Position numbers and translations under genes: made by a program. Positions 21,943 to 34,015 of a stretch of 64,000 bases of DNA are shown piece after piece; position 1 is the first letter of the stretch; each line of letters opens with the position of its first letter. Source of the stretch: Cryptomeria japonica (lineage: Eukaryota; Streptophyta; Pinopsida; Cupressales; Cupressaceae); assembly GCF_030272615.1 (NCBI RefSeq), contig NC_081409.1:875492594-875556593 (forward strand). The letters are read 5' to 3'. The notes beneath the pieces were generated by a model, which was not told the origin of the DNA, did not search any database, and saw only the letters and a program-made list of their open reading frames with translations.

Positions 21943-22234
21943 GGTCAGATACTTATGTAATTTACTTGTCGGTATTGTGTTTGCATTATTAGAGAGAGGT
22001 TAATATGTGAACAAGAGATTTATCATTCAGTGAAGTGTTGAGGTGAGATTGGTGTTGAAGAGAAGGCAATTGTGCTTAACCGGAACTATCATTAGACATT
22101 TGTAGATGCTACAATTGCAGTTCATTTCTTTTGGGTTGTAGTCTGAATCATATTGTAAGTTAGTGAGACTTCCCTGAGGGTTGTAGCTTTTCGGGCAAAT
22201 ATCTTTTGAGAAGTGAGCTCTAGGCAATGTGCTT

Positions 22235-22250
22235 GAATGCATGTGCATTC
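22235..22250 (+). other. Leader hairpin in LTR E (compensated)
   Basis: GAATGCATGTGCATTC, fully self-complementary around TG. Compared with CCTGCA..TGCAGG of B and F, the outer pairs have changed on both sides. Confidence 0.65.
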
Positions 22251-22495
22251 TCCATTGTAATATTTTCACATGCTACTGTAGAGTATCATCTTACTGTGGG
22301 TAGGTTCCCATCATGGTTTTTCCCTTAACCAGGTTTTCCACATCAAAAATCTTGGTGTTGTGTGTTGTGTTGTTAATTTTCTTATCTGTTTATTGCTTCA
22401 ATTTATCAGTTCTTGTTTTGAATTTTAATTTGTTGTATCCGGTGAAGACTGATTCACCCCCCTCTCTCAGCCTTCCTTCTTGATTGTTGTTAACA

Positions 22496-24619
22496 CTAAT
22501 TTCCTAGTGAAAAAGGAAATAATTTTGATAAGGAATGTCCCCCCAACAAAGGAAGAAAACTTTCAAATTCCAATCTGCACAAGGAAAAGTTTTAGAAAAG
22601 TTTGACTTGTATTGAGGAAAGTAAACTACCAAGTCTGCCCAACCTTGAAGAGGCTAAGTTATCAGCAAGGAAAGAAAGTTAAGAAGTTCAATTAAAAAGA
22701 GGAAACATTTTGAGGAAGTATGCCTTCCAACTAAGAAAGGAAATTCTCAAGTTGGCCTTCCAACTAAGAAAGGAAATTCTCAAGTCTGCCATCACTTGGA
22801 AAAGATTTTGTAAAGTTTGCCTTGAGTGAGGAAAATAATTTTTAAAGTCCTACACATGTTGAGGAAAAGATTTGTTGAACTCTGCTAGCAATGAAGAAAG
22901 AATCTCCTAAAGTCCGCCTAGCTATCAAGGATAGAAAGTATTGAAGTTCGAACAAAGAATTCATTTTTAGAAACTTTTGAGATTTGGAAAGACAAAAGAA
23001 TTCCTTTTAGAAAGTTTCAAAATTTGGAAGAGAAAGAAGAGATGAGTTCAATTCATGAACTCAAGATCAAAATCAAAACTTTCTCCAAGGACTAGAATTA
23101 AACTCAAAACAAAATTAGAACTTTCCTAAGGGATAAACTCAACTGAAACTAAAAAATCAAAACTTTGTCAATGAACTGAAATTGACAAGGAAACAAGATC
23201 ATTTATCGAATGTCTAAGTTTGATGTTTGGGATGAAAAATAGAAACAAGATAATTTCAATTTGGGAAAGATGAATCGTGCTTCTAAATACAAAAATTGAA
23301 CGCTTTATGAGTCATTCATTCATTTCAATAGTTCGAGCTTGGAGAGAAAGACACTTGAAGAAAATATTATTTCAGTTTTTCTAAGGCATCTTCAGAGCTT
23401 CAATTCAGATCAAGGATTTTTCTAAGGCATTTACAAGAGGGAGAAGTGAATATTTTCACACCAATCATTCTTTCTACTCATTTCTTGCCTAAATTGTGAA
23501 GGTGACAGAGGTATTCAAGGCAAATTTATTGAGTTTTCAATCTGGTTTTCAAGTTTTGGATGGAGGTTTCAAGGAAAATGAGTCTGATTTTCATGACTTG
23601 GGTCAAATTTTCTCATCATTTTTCATTTATTTCATAGATTTTAGGGACTAAGTTATTAATCAAAGACAAATTTCAGTCCCAGATTTCCTAAAGCTTTAAT
23701 AAATTCCTAAGTGTTTGCAGCCTATTGAAACTTAAATGATGAGGAATTAGAGTTAAAGGACCAAAACCAGAACTCATTATGCCATCAAACCTTCAAAATT
23801 TGAACTCAAAGTAAGAACCTTAACTTAATCCCTTTAATTTTGCAGATCATAGATGCCAAGTGAGGCAGGATCATCACATAAAACACAAATGGAGCTTCAA
23901 GCCAGATTGAGAATTGAAGACAAAATGAATTGAAAATATTTGGCTAAGTATGGGAAAACCTATTTCATAGAAAAATTCCAAATTCCTCCATTATGGCGAA
24001 GGCATAGAGGAATTATTCTCCAAATTCAAGGCACTTGAAGGAATTTCAAGATATCAAGAAAGAAAGGTCCTCAGACTTGGTGAAGATATAGAAAAATTAA
24101 ATAAATTTCTGACTTCTTGAATGATTTCATCTCCTGAAGAGTTAAAGACAAGCTCCCAATCAGAATTAGATGGTAACATGAAGAGTATTCCAAATAGATA
24201 TCCATACATAGACAACTCCTTGACACAAATTGGATAATTCAGGGGGGACATCCAACATGTGGAGGTGATGCCTCATCATCTTCCAACCAATCAAATTGTT
24301 CCAAGTCAACTTGTGCAGGTTCAATGAACCTTACTTATCCACAAAAGCTTATAGAAGGCACACTTCACAATGCAACAACCTTCTATTTTTATTATTGATT
24401 TATATTTAGCAAGAAGGACAAGTGTCCTCAAATGTAATTTTGTCATTGGTTGACGGGTAGTTAGTTGTAACAAACCCTAATTAGGGTTTTATTTTGTAAT
24501 CTCGGCCATTGATTCAAAATCAATCCTGGCTATTTAATTGTAATTGAAGAGCTTATAAATTGAGCTCACCCCTCATTTCTCAATTATGGAAGCATGTTGC
24601 AAAACATGTCGAGATAAGA
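22496..24619. other. Unassigned relic DNA with purine-rich imperfect repeats
   Basis: No gene is recognised. 22500-23000 is rich in GAGGAAA/AAGTCTGCC-like units. A 33-bp direct tandem pair starts at 22722 and 22755. A TATA-like TTATAAAT at 24553-24560 lies between GAGCT and AGCTC, in sequence that looks like the promoter part of an old LTR. Confidence 0.4.
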
Positions 24620-27360
24620 AAATTGTTGTTTACGACTGCCAAAGTAATAAGTAATTTATTGTTCGAATTGATGGTGATTATTTCTCTTATTTTGGAGTTT
24701 GCATGGTTCTTATCTCTCATCATAGTTTAGATTTTATTTCATGTATGTTAGATGAATGCAAGATCCGATAAGTATTGATTTACGGTGAATCTTTCGCTCA
24801 TACTTTTTGATGAACATATGATTTTTGTTCATTGTGTAAAGTTAGTCTGAGCCTACTTCGTGGATGCTTAACTTCTGTATGGATGAATATTGTTCAATAT
24901 GATGGTATTTATTCACGATGTGAAAATCATAAGCACACTCCTTGAATATTGCACTCACTTTGTGTAGTTGTCCTAGCATGGTGAAGCAAAGTATTTTTAT
25001 TGGGTTGACGTAGTCAATACAGTCTCTTGAATTCTAAGGAATAGATTAGAACTTCTAAACCCTTATCTCCTTTTTAGTTTTATTGAAGTCCATGATCCAA
25101 GACCTAAACGACAAAGGTTCATTGTCTAGAACTTCATTGTAGATTGAACAAGCCAAGTGTAAGTCGCCCTTGTATTTTAGCATACATGACAAAGGAAGCT
25201 ACCCAACATAAATTTTCCTGTTTGCATATATAAACCTTGGAGTCATTGTATGGTCTTTCTTGTGCAATCTTGGCATACATAGTGAATCTGATGAAGAGAG
25301 GGTGCAGTGTCCTTGACATTTTATTCTATTGTTCAGTGAATGACAAAACATACATCAACAGGAGGCATGCAAGAGTATAACATATTTAATCAGATTCAAC
25401 TTTCATTAGGAAAATCTTAGGAGGACTATGCAAATCATGACATGATTCTTTGACTAGAGCACACACAGAATATGCATCCAACAAACGGTCCAATCCAACC
25501 CCTAGTCAAGAAAACTTAAAACATAGGTACTTTAAAGCTGCAAGGGACAGAGGACTAAAACCTTTGACATGGCTATAGTCAGCAAAAAGGACCAGAGTTG
25601 AATGACAACACCCAACTTGAAAGGGTCACAAGATGCATAATGGTCCAAAGATGAACAACACACAAGGAACTGAGCAAAAAGTAGAGACCAACTATACAAA
25701 CTGTGCCTTTCATAAGCATAAAGGTAAGAAAGGGAACATGTGATCCCACAACTACATTTGAAAAAATCTTGAGCCAACAAGAGAAAATCTTTGAATAATG
25801 CATTTGAAACCACGATCATCTAGCATTCCACCAAATAACTGATAATCGGTTGGAGCACAATAATATGCTAGATCATTTTGCTTCAAGCAATGCAATGCCT
25901 TTGATAGTAATGAATGAACTAGGTCAAAAAGTATCCAAATCCTAGGGTAAGTGATTTGCCATGAATTCAAGGGAGGTAAATTTATGTAGGCATGATAAAT
26001 AATGTAGAAGTTCAATTATCTAAATACCTTAAGAAATGATTCTTGATGCATATAATTGTGGTAGATCGCCCAACCAAGTGGAGTATATTAATATCTATAT
26101 AATGAGTTGCTTCTATAGGTGGAAGTATACAAATAGATCTATCCTATGGCACTATTCTATTGCATGATTAGGTTATCAAAGAGCACATATAAAATAAAAA
26201 TAAGAATATTATTAAAGATATAATCAAATAATTTGATAGTTTGTAATACATAGATATAGAATTCATTTGGGTACTATGATGAAGAAAATAGTGAAGTTTC
26301 ACACTCCCTATGTTTCTAGCTATAGCGAAGATACCAATTAGTTTTGGACCATGTACTTTGATAGTGTGTTTTCTAGGGAAGGATATGGAGTTAGAGTTGT
26401 TCTTGCTTCACCTAATGTTGAAACATTCAAGTATCATTTCAAGTTGATGTTCAAATGCACAAATAATATTTTAGAGTATGAAGAGTCGAGACTGGGATTG
26501 AAAATTACACATAAACATGGTGTAAAATGCATCAAATTCCTAAGAGATTTAGAGCTCATAGGTCATCATAATGCAAATAAAGAAGTTATATGCAACAAAG
26601 GATGATACCTTGAAAAGGTAAACAAATTCAGTTTGGGATACACTTGAATTATATGATGCATTATTCAATATTCTATGAGTTAACATATTAAAGAATAAAA
26701 TATAACATGTTCTTGATATTGAATTGGTGCAACTTCTTAACCCTTAGTTAGGCCACTAGGTTGAAATAGCAATAGAAAAATAGTTAAGGGGACAATGAAT
26801 GTTTATGTTATACAATTGAATTATATGATGCATTATTCAATATTATATGAGTTAACATAATAAAGAATAAAATATGGCATGTTCTTGATATTGAGGTGGC
26901 CTAACTTAGGGTTGAGGATCGAAGTTGATACATGATGTTTCTTACCACCACAATATTTTTATTGCACAAATATCATTCAAACAAGCATTTTTTTAAGGTA
27001 TTGAAGATCTATTTCTATAATAGGGGAAACTATGCTATCAAATACTCAAATATCAATCATTACAAGTTTTAGATCATTGAATGAAATCTTAGATTTTAGT
27101 TCTAGTTTTACATCACATCAATTTTAAGGTAAGTCTTATTTTCTTTCAATTTTTAAACAAATTTATTTTATTTGAATGAGCTAAATCATTTCAATTATTT
27201 CAACGCTCAAAGTCCACAACATATCAAATTTAAGAAAAGTCTTGATTAGTGAATTTCATTTTAACGTGTTTATTTTTTTGTATAAATTAATTCATTTTGA
27301 TTATTTCATCTATTTATATATCTAAATGATAAATTTTAATAAATTATTTCATACTTAATG
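24620..27360. repeat. Direct repeat, copy 1 (2.7 kb, old gypsy-like relic)
   Basis: From AAATTGTTGTTTACGACTG to CATACTTAAT, closely similar to 27595-30594. It contains an RNase H relic (26334-26605) and an internal ~172-bp tandem repeat (from 26644 and 26816, around GAATTATATGATGCATTATT). No intact ORF. It could be two copies of one old element or a segmental tandem duplication; the ends do not show clear TG...CA termini. Confidence 0.8.
26334..26605 (+). pseudogene. Ty3/gypsy-type RNase H fragment (copy 1)
   Basis: Frame reads MYFDSVFSREGYGVRVVLAS, then FKCTNNILEYEESRLGLK and a helix ending DLELIG. This matches the plant gypsy/RVT_3 RNase H pattern (YFDG..S..G.G...., F.CTNN.AEYEA...GL, .D.ELV). 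The first Gly-Ala motif and Ala of AEYEA are altered, so it is inactive. No other pol domain is recognisable beside it. Confidence 0.7.
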
Positions 27361-27594
27361 ATATATTTTCTTTTATTACCAGCTTTCGCTTCAGAATCAT
27401 CCAGACTCTCTTTGGACTCACTCATCAAATCACTATTTGACTTTGCACCCAAAGATAAAATAGAATCTGACCCTTCCTCCTCTAACTTTGAAATAGAAGG
27501 CTGAGGGCGGGCAATTTAGTTGGCTTTGAGGTGGTCATAAATCAAAACCATGAGACCTTGATGCATGACAATATCACCATTAGGGTTTTCTTGT
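27361..27594 (-). pseudogene. Short coding-like relic between the two direct repeats
   Basis: The - strand reads NGDIVMHQGLMVLIYDHLKAN, then a stop and IARPQPSISKLEEEGSDSIL. The composition looks protein-like but I do not recognise a family. It is the only sequence separating the two large repeats. Confidence 0.35.
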
Positions 27595-28423
27595 AAATTG
27601 TTGTTTACGACTGCCAAAGTAATAAGTAATTTATTGTTTGAATTGATGGTGATTACTTCTCTTATTTTGGAGTTTGCATGGTTCTTATCCCTCATCATAG
27701 TTTAGATTTTATTTAATGTATTTTAGATGAATGCAAGATCTGATAAGTATTGATATATGGTGAATCTTTCGCTCATACTTTTTGATGAACAGATGATTTT
27801 TTTTCATTGTGTAAAGTTAGTCTGAGCTTACTTTGTGGATGCTTAACTTTTGTTTGCATGAATATTGTTCAATATGATGGCAGTTATTCACAACATGAAA
27901 ATCATAAGCACATTCCTTGAAGATTGTACCCACTTTGTGTAATTGTCCTAGCATGGTGAAGCCAAGTGTTTTTATTGGGTTGACCTAGTTAATACGGTCT
28001 CTTGAATTCTTAGGAATAGATTAGAACTTCTAAACCCTTATCTCCTTTTTAGTTTTCTTGAAGTCCATGATCCAAGACCTAAACGATAAAGCTTCAATGT
28101 CTAGAACTTCATTGTGGATTGAACAAGCCAAGCGTAAGTCGCCCTTGTATTTCAACATACATGATCGAGGAAGCTACCTTCCTCATACAAAGTGATTTTG
28201 GAGTCATTGTATGGTCTTTCTTGTGCAATCTTCACATACATAGTGATTTTGATGAAGAGAGAGTACAATATCCTTGACATTTAATTCTATTATTCGGTGA
28301 ATGACAAAACATACACCAACAAGAGGCATGCAAGCGTATAACATATTTGATCAGACTCAACTTTCATTAGAAAAATCCCACGAGGACTATGCAAATCATG
28401 ACACGATTCTTTGACTAGAGCAC

Positions 28424-28877
28424 ACATAGAATATGCATCCAACAAACACACTAATCCAACCCTTAGTCAAGAAAACTTAAAACATAGGTAGTTTAAAGCT
28501 GCAAGGGACAGAGGACTAAAGCCTTTGACATGGCTATAGTTAGCACAAAGGACCGAAGTTGAACAACAACACCCAACTTGAAAGGGTCAGAAGATGCATA
28601 ATGGTCCAAAGATGAACAACACACAAGGAATTGAGCAAAAAGTAGAGACCACATAGAATATGCATCCAACAAACACACCAATCCAACCCTTAGTCAAGAA
28701 AACTTAAAACATAGGTAGTTTAAAGCTGCAAGGGACAGAGGACTAAAGCCTTTGACATGGCTATAGTTAGCACAAAGGACCGAAGTTGAACAACAACACC
28801 CAACTTGAAAGGGTCAGAAGATGCATAATGGTCCAAAGATGAACAACACACAAGGAATTGAGCAAAAAGTAGAGACC
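28424..28877. repeat. 227-bp tandem duplication
   Basis: Copies 28424-28650 and 28651-28877 start ACATAGAATATGCATCC and end AGTAGAGACC. I see one base difference (CACTAATCC versus CACCAATCC), so it is recent relative to its surroundings. Confidence 0.9.
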
Positions 28878-29531
28878 AACTATACAAACCGTGCCTTTCA
28901 TAAGCATAAAGGTAAGAAAGGGAACATGTGATCCCACAACTACATTTGAAAAAATCTTGAGCTAACAAGAGAAAATATTTGAATAATGCATTTGAAACCA
29001 TAATCATCTAACATTCCACCAAATAACTGATAATCGGTTGGAGCACAATAATATGCTAGATCATGTTGCTTCAAGAAATGCAATGCCTTTGATAGTAATG
29101 AATGATCTAGGTCAAAAAGTATCCAAATCCTAGGGTAAGTGATTTGCCATGAATTCAAGGGAGGTAAATTTTTGCAGGCATGATAAATAATGTAGAAGTT
29201 CAATTATCTAAATACCCTAAGAAACGATTCTTGATGCATATAATCAAGTGGTAGATTGCCCAACCAAGTGGTGTATATTAATATCTATATAACGAGTTGC
29301 TTCTATACGTGGAAGTATACAAATAGACCTATCTTATGGCACTATTCTATTGTATGATGAGGCTATCAAAGAACACATATAAAATAAAATGAAGAATATT
29401 ATTAAAGATATAATCAAAGAATTTGATAGTTTGCAATACATAGATATAGAATTAATTTGGGTACTATGATGAAGAAAATAGTGAAGTTTCACACTCCCTA
29501 TGTTTCTAGCTATAGCAAATATACAAATTAG

Positions 29532-29790
29532 TTTTGGACCATGTACTTTGATAGTGTTTTTTCTAGGGAAGGATATGGAGTTAGAGTTGTTCTTGCTTCA
29601 CCTAATGTTGAAACATTCAAGTATCATTTCAAGTTGATGTTCAAATGCACAAATAATATTTTAGAGTATGAAGAGTCTGGGATTGAAAATTACACATAAA
29701 CATGGTGTAAAATGCATCAAATTCCTAAGAGATTTAGAGCTCATAGGTCATCATAATGTAAATAAAGAAGTTATATGCAACAAAGGATGA
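29532..29790 (+). pseudogene. Ty3/gypsy-type RNase H fragment (copy 2)
   Basis: Second copy of the relic at 26334-26605, including YFDSVFSREGYGV and FKCTNNILEYEES. A five-base deletion follows EES (GTCTGGG for GTCGAGACTGGG), shifting the frame. Confidence 0.65.
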
Positions 29791-30594
29791 TACCTCGAAA
29801 AGGTAAACGAATTCAGTTTGGGATACACTTGAATTATACGATGCATTATTCAATATTATATGAGTTAACATATTCAAGAATAAAATATGGCATGTTCTTG
29901 ATATTGAGTTGGTGCGACTTCTTAACCCTTAGTTAGGCCACTAGATTGAAATAGCAATAGAAAAATAGTTAAGGGGACAATGAATGTTTATGTTATACAC
30001 TTGAATTATATGACGCATTATTCAATATTATATGAGTTAACATAATAAAGAATAAAATATGATATGTTCTTGATATTGAGGTGGCCTAACTAAGGGTTGA
30101 GGATCGAAGTTGATACATGATGTTTCTTACCACCACAATATTTTTATTGCACAAATATCATTCAAACAAGCATTTTTTTAAGGTATTGAAGATCTATTTC
30201 TATAATAGGGGAAACTATGCTATCAAATACTCAAATATCAATCATTACAAGTTTTAGATCATTGAATGAAATCTTAGATTTTAGTTCTAGTTTTACATCA
30301 CATCAATTTTAAGGTAAGTCTTATTTTCTTTCAATTTTTTAACATATTTATTTTATTTGAATGAGCTAAATCATTTCAATTATTCCGTCTATTTATATAT
30401 CTAAATTGTAAATTTTCATAAACTATATTCTTACTTCAACACTCAAAGTCTACAACACATGAAATTTAAGAAAAGTCTTAATTTGTGAATTTCATTTTAA
30501 CATGTCTATTTTTTTTATAAATTAATTCATTTCAACTATTTCATCTATTTATATATCTAAATGGTAAATTTTAATAAAATATTTCATACTTAAT

Positions 30595-33500
30595 TTATAT
30601 ACTAAAAATCTTATTAATATGTACTAAATAACCCACATTTTTTCTAAACTTATTTTACTCATGCAAATCAAGTGAGTGCAAGATACAAAGATTTTTTTTT
30701 TGAAAAATGTTAAAAGTGAAATTATATAGTTTTGTACATGATGAAAATTAAAATAATTTGTTTAAAAAAGAATTAAATAATTCCAATGATTGGTTTAAGA
30801 AGAATATTATTTCATTGCAAACAAATTGAAATGAATATAATTATTTACATATGATTTAAAAATATTATATTTCTACAATATATACTGTTTTGAACAAAGC
30901 TTATGGATTAAGCTATGTTTGTAATTTTTGAAATCATAATTTGATTGGAAAAAATACAAACAGAATTTAATCTAGAAAACTTTTTTTCAAATGTCCCCAC
31001 ATTAATTATTTAAGTCTTTTTAAAATAGTGTCAAATGACATAAAGACTGAACTTATAATTATATTGAAAATAATATGAAATGACACAAAGGCTGGGATCA
31101 TAATTGCATTCAAGATAGCATGAAATGATAGAAAGACTATATTAGTTATTACATTATCTTTAATGATAGAAAGACTGAACTCATAATTACAATAATAATA
31201 ATAGTGATTAAGCATAAATGAAAACATTATTATGTCAAATAACGACCAATATGGTGCGTACAAAACCCGATCCATTTAAAGAAAATGAAAGAATAATATT
31301 ATTGTACTCTACACTTCTACAATATGAAAAAACATATACATCATATTATCATTGACAGTACAGATGTTGGATCAAAATTGACAGTACAAATGATGGATAA
31401 AATCAATGAAGGTTATGCAAAGATCATATAATATATTTCACATTATTGGAGTACAAGCTCAGGAGGGATATATACTAATGAAGAAAGTGGAGTGGAGGGT
31501 GAGATGATGTCTGAAAAAAATGCATGAGTACGGAGTAGAGGGCGGCCATTGAAAGAAGAACCTTGTGTATAAGCCTTGCAAGGTCAAGAAAATAACAAAG
31601 AAAATGCGATCTGGGAAGATGGATGAGAAGAAAGCATGGTTGATGGATATAAAAAGCTCAGAAAAGATAGCACCTGAACATATCTTAACATTTATGTCTG
31701 CAACAACATTCATGCTGTAAGAGTGCAACAAGAAAAATATTGCAACTCATTGAAGGTAGAAATTTATTTGGCACTATTTTCCTCCTTACATATTCTTGAC
31801 AGAGTGAGAGCTCTCCAAATCCATCTGTATAAGATTCACCATCATTTTGGCATTAGTTCTATAAAACATAAGCCATCTTAACATTATATCAGATCAGAAC
31901 TGGAAAGAAAAATCTTGAAAAATTAAACGTCCATAATGTATACCAAAATCATTTTAGAAATAGTTGGCATGCGTTTTTCATTGTCATTCTATATTCTATA
32001 TTACAGTCAGTGATTCATTATCAGAAAAACAAGAGTGATCAGTCAGGAAGAAAGGAGTGATCACCATATATGAACTTCTATCATAAAGAAGAAAAGAATG
32101 ATCACTGAATATGGTCTAAAATATAGATTAGAAAGAAAACCATTCTGTGATCCATTATCAGAAAGAGAAGAGTGATTGCTAATAATCTTCCATTATCAAG
32201 GAGAGAAGAGTGATCCTTAAATGCGATCTTTCGTCAAAAGAAAGAATGATCACTGAATATGATCTAAAACATTGATTAAAAACAAAAACAATTGTACAAC
32301 ATTTGAGAAAAACGCAACATGAAGAAAAACAATGCACCTGATCTACCACCACCAATCACATTAAACAAGAAAGATGAAAATTTAAAGATAAGATGATAGG
32401 TATCCTTCTGTAAGATCATAAACTCATAGAAAACCTAAAAAAAAATTAGTCTTATGATAATTAGAGGATTGTTGATTTAAGCGATTAGGACCTCATTGGG
32501 CTGGCATGTATATATTTTTTAACCTCGTATTGGAAATCTAAAGAAAGTGAAGAATTTATGCTTACATGGGTAGTATGAGCAAAGGAATAAAAAAACCAGA
32601 TTAACATTCTCCTAGCTAAATTCTTACAGTGGATCATAGTAAGAGGCTTTGCGTATATTTGGCCACCAGCAATGCACCAGATCCCTTCTTGTCAAAAGAC
32701 TGATACAAGAGAAGAAATGAGGTCAATGAAACAAATTCCAACATGCTGGATCTAGATCAATGGAATGCAACTAGAACAATTTAAGGCAGATAGTTCAAAG
32801 GATCCGTCATATCAAATAAAAAGAACACAGTATCAATGCTTTGGAGTGCACAAGTACTGTTCTTCAGCTTTCTGAATGACATGTCAAGTGCATGGGTTGT
32901 AGTGTAGAGGAGGACATGGCTACTCTAGACTGAAGTTGTATATACACACTGAGTATGTGCACTTCATGAACCGTGACAGACAAGACTGATCCTTGTCCAG
33001 AAAATCAACAAGATAAAGTGAAAATAGCATTCAATCATGGCAATGGATTTGCCTGAAAGCTCATCATATGATTGTGAAGTTTATCAGAGCTACACTTGTT
33101 GCTTTCCTCTCACGCAATATAACATAACATGAACAAGTTACTACAGTACTATTTAATTCGATGTATTGGAAATTATAAGGAAATTTGGTAATGGTGAACA
33201 GTGCAGGTGCTCATTTAGACTACACCTCGTACTATAACCTGCATTTCTTGCCAATCGGTTAACTGTGCTAGAGACAGCTTTTCTCTCAGTTTAGATAGGA
33301 TGTGACATGAGGGACTGTTTGTACCAACACCCACATTATTTTTTCCATAAATATTGACTTCCATGCCTTCTATGGATAGTCAAACTCTATGCGAGGAACG
33401 AGATTGAATTGCTAGGGTTTTATGTAGGCCTTTTGTACCATACTTAGTCCATCCCTTAGGGTGATATGCCCTTTCTAAGGGTTCATATTTGATATACTCT

Positions 33501-33867
33501 AAATGTAGCTTCAAATAGTATAGAGTAGGATAGCATTCAAATGAGTGAAAAAAAGAAAACATTTTATCATATAGACAATGACACCAGTGTCTTTATTCTA
33601 GCTCAAATGGCACACCTTTTTGTCTCGAATGATAGGAGACTACAAGACTAAACTTTGCTCACTATATTGGTTATATACATTTGTATAGATTTATAAGGAT
33701 AAGAATACCACCCATTTGCTTTTTTTGGAATAGTTGATCATTAGTGCTATAATTGTCTCTCAAGTTTAATTATATTAGTAAGTTGTCACCCACCAATGTG
33801 TGTGGGGATGTGAAGTGAATTATTATATGATGAGCACACATGCATTTATATTGAATAAAGATGCATT
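30595..33867. other. AT-rich unassigned DNA
   Basis: No gene recognised; only short chance ORFs. An imperfect ~148-bp spaced duplication (AAAGAATGATCACTGAATAT at about 32092 and 32240) sits in a stretch with several (A/G)AGTGATCA-like words (32030-32290). Otherwise featureless. Confidence 0.4.
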
Positions 33868-34015
33868 CAATAATTATGTTTTGATAGTTGGATGAGTTGG
33901 TGGATAATAAGATATTTAATATTTATATTTTGGTAGTTGGATAAATTAGTGGATTAAAATGTGTTTAATAATTATGTTTTGGTTGTTAGATGTGTTAGTC
34001 CATTCATTATTTTAA
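33868..34015. repeat. Three imperfect ~48-bp tandem repeats
   Basis: Units begin TAATTATGTTTTGATAGTTG, TAATATTTATATTTTGGTAG and TAATAATTATGTTTTGG at about 33871, 33917 and 33966. Each continues with a GGAT..GTTGG-like segment. Confidence 0.6.

Larger units (their letters stand above)
11019..22495 (+). mobile_element. Element E: Ty1/copia (Sirevirus-like) retrotransposon, 3' half, host of B, C and D
   Basis: Only the 3' part is in the window: the end of RT and RNase H in three pieces (11019-11764, 19559-19597, 20685-20907), a polypurine array, and a 3' LTR (21226-22495). The pieces join into one copia reading order once C and solo LTR D are removed. Element B interrupts the RT on the left, so the 5' half lies beyond the left edge. 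The expected right copy of the TSD is CTAAT at 22496-22500; the left copy is outside. Confidence 0.9.
21226..22495 (+). repeat. 3' LTR of element E
   Basis: Begins TGTTGGATTGCAAGGG and ends GATTGTTGTTAACA (1,270 bp). It has a TATA box, a hairpin, the GGTTTTTCCC box near 22315 and GATTCACCCCCCTCTCTCAG near 22450. Confidence 0.88.
27595..30594. repeat. Direct repeat, copy 2 (3.0 kb)
   Basis: Same content and order as 24620-27360. It is longer mainly because of a 227-bp internal tandem duplication (28424-28877) and about 55 extra bases near 30385-30440. An RNase H relic lies at 29532-29790. Confidence 0.8.

Noticed and set aside
25532-26015. - strand ORFs (also at 28493-29203) conserved between the two large direct repeats
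   Set aside because: Conservation is explained by the DNA duplication. The composition (Cys, Leu, Tyr-rich) and lack of motifs suggest chance frames.
28424-28877. Short repeated units as a CRISPR-like or satellite array
   Set aside because: Only two copies, tandem without spacers. Other repeats in the window are likewise two- or three-copy duplications in plant DNA.
31006-31731. - strand ORFs in AT-rich DNA
   Set aside because: Short, Phe/Ile/Ser-rich and without motifs or a second copy; expected by chance.
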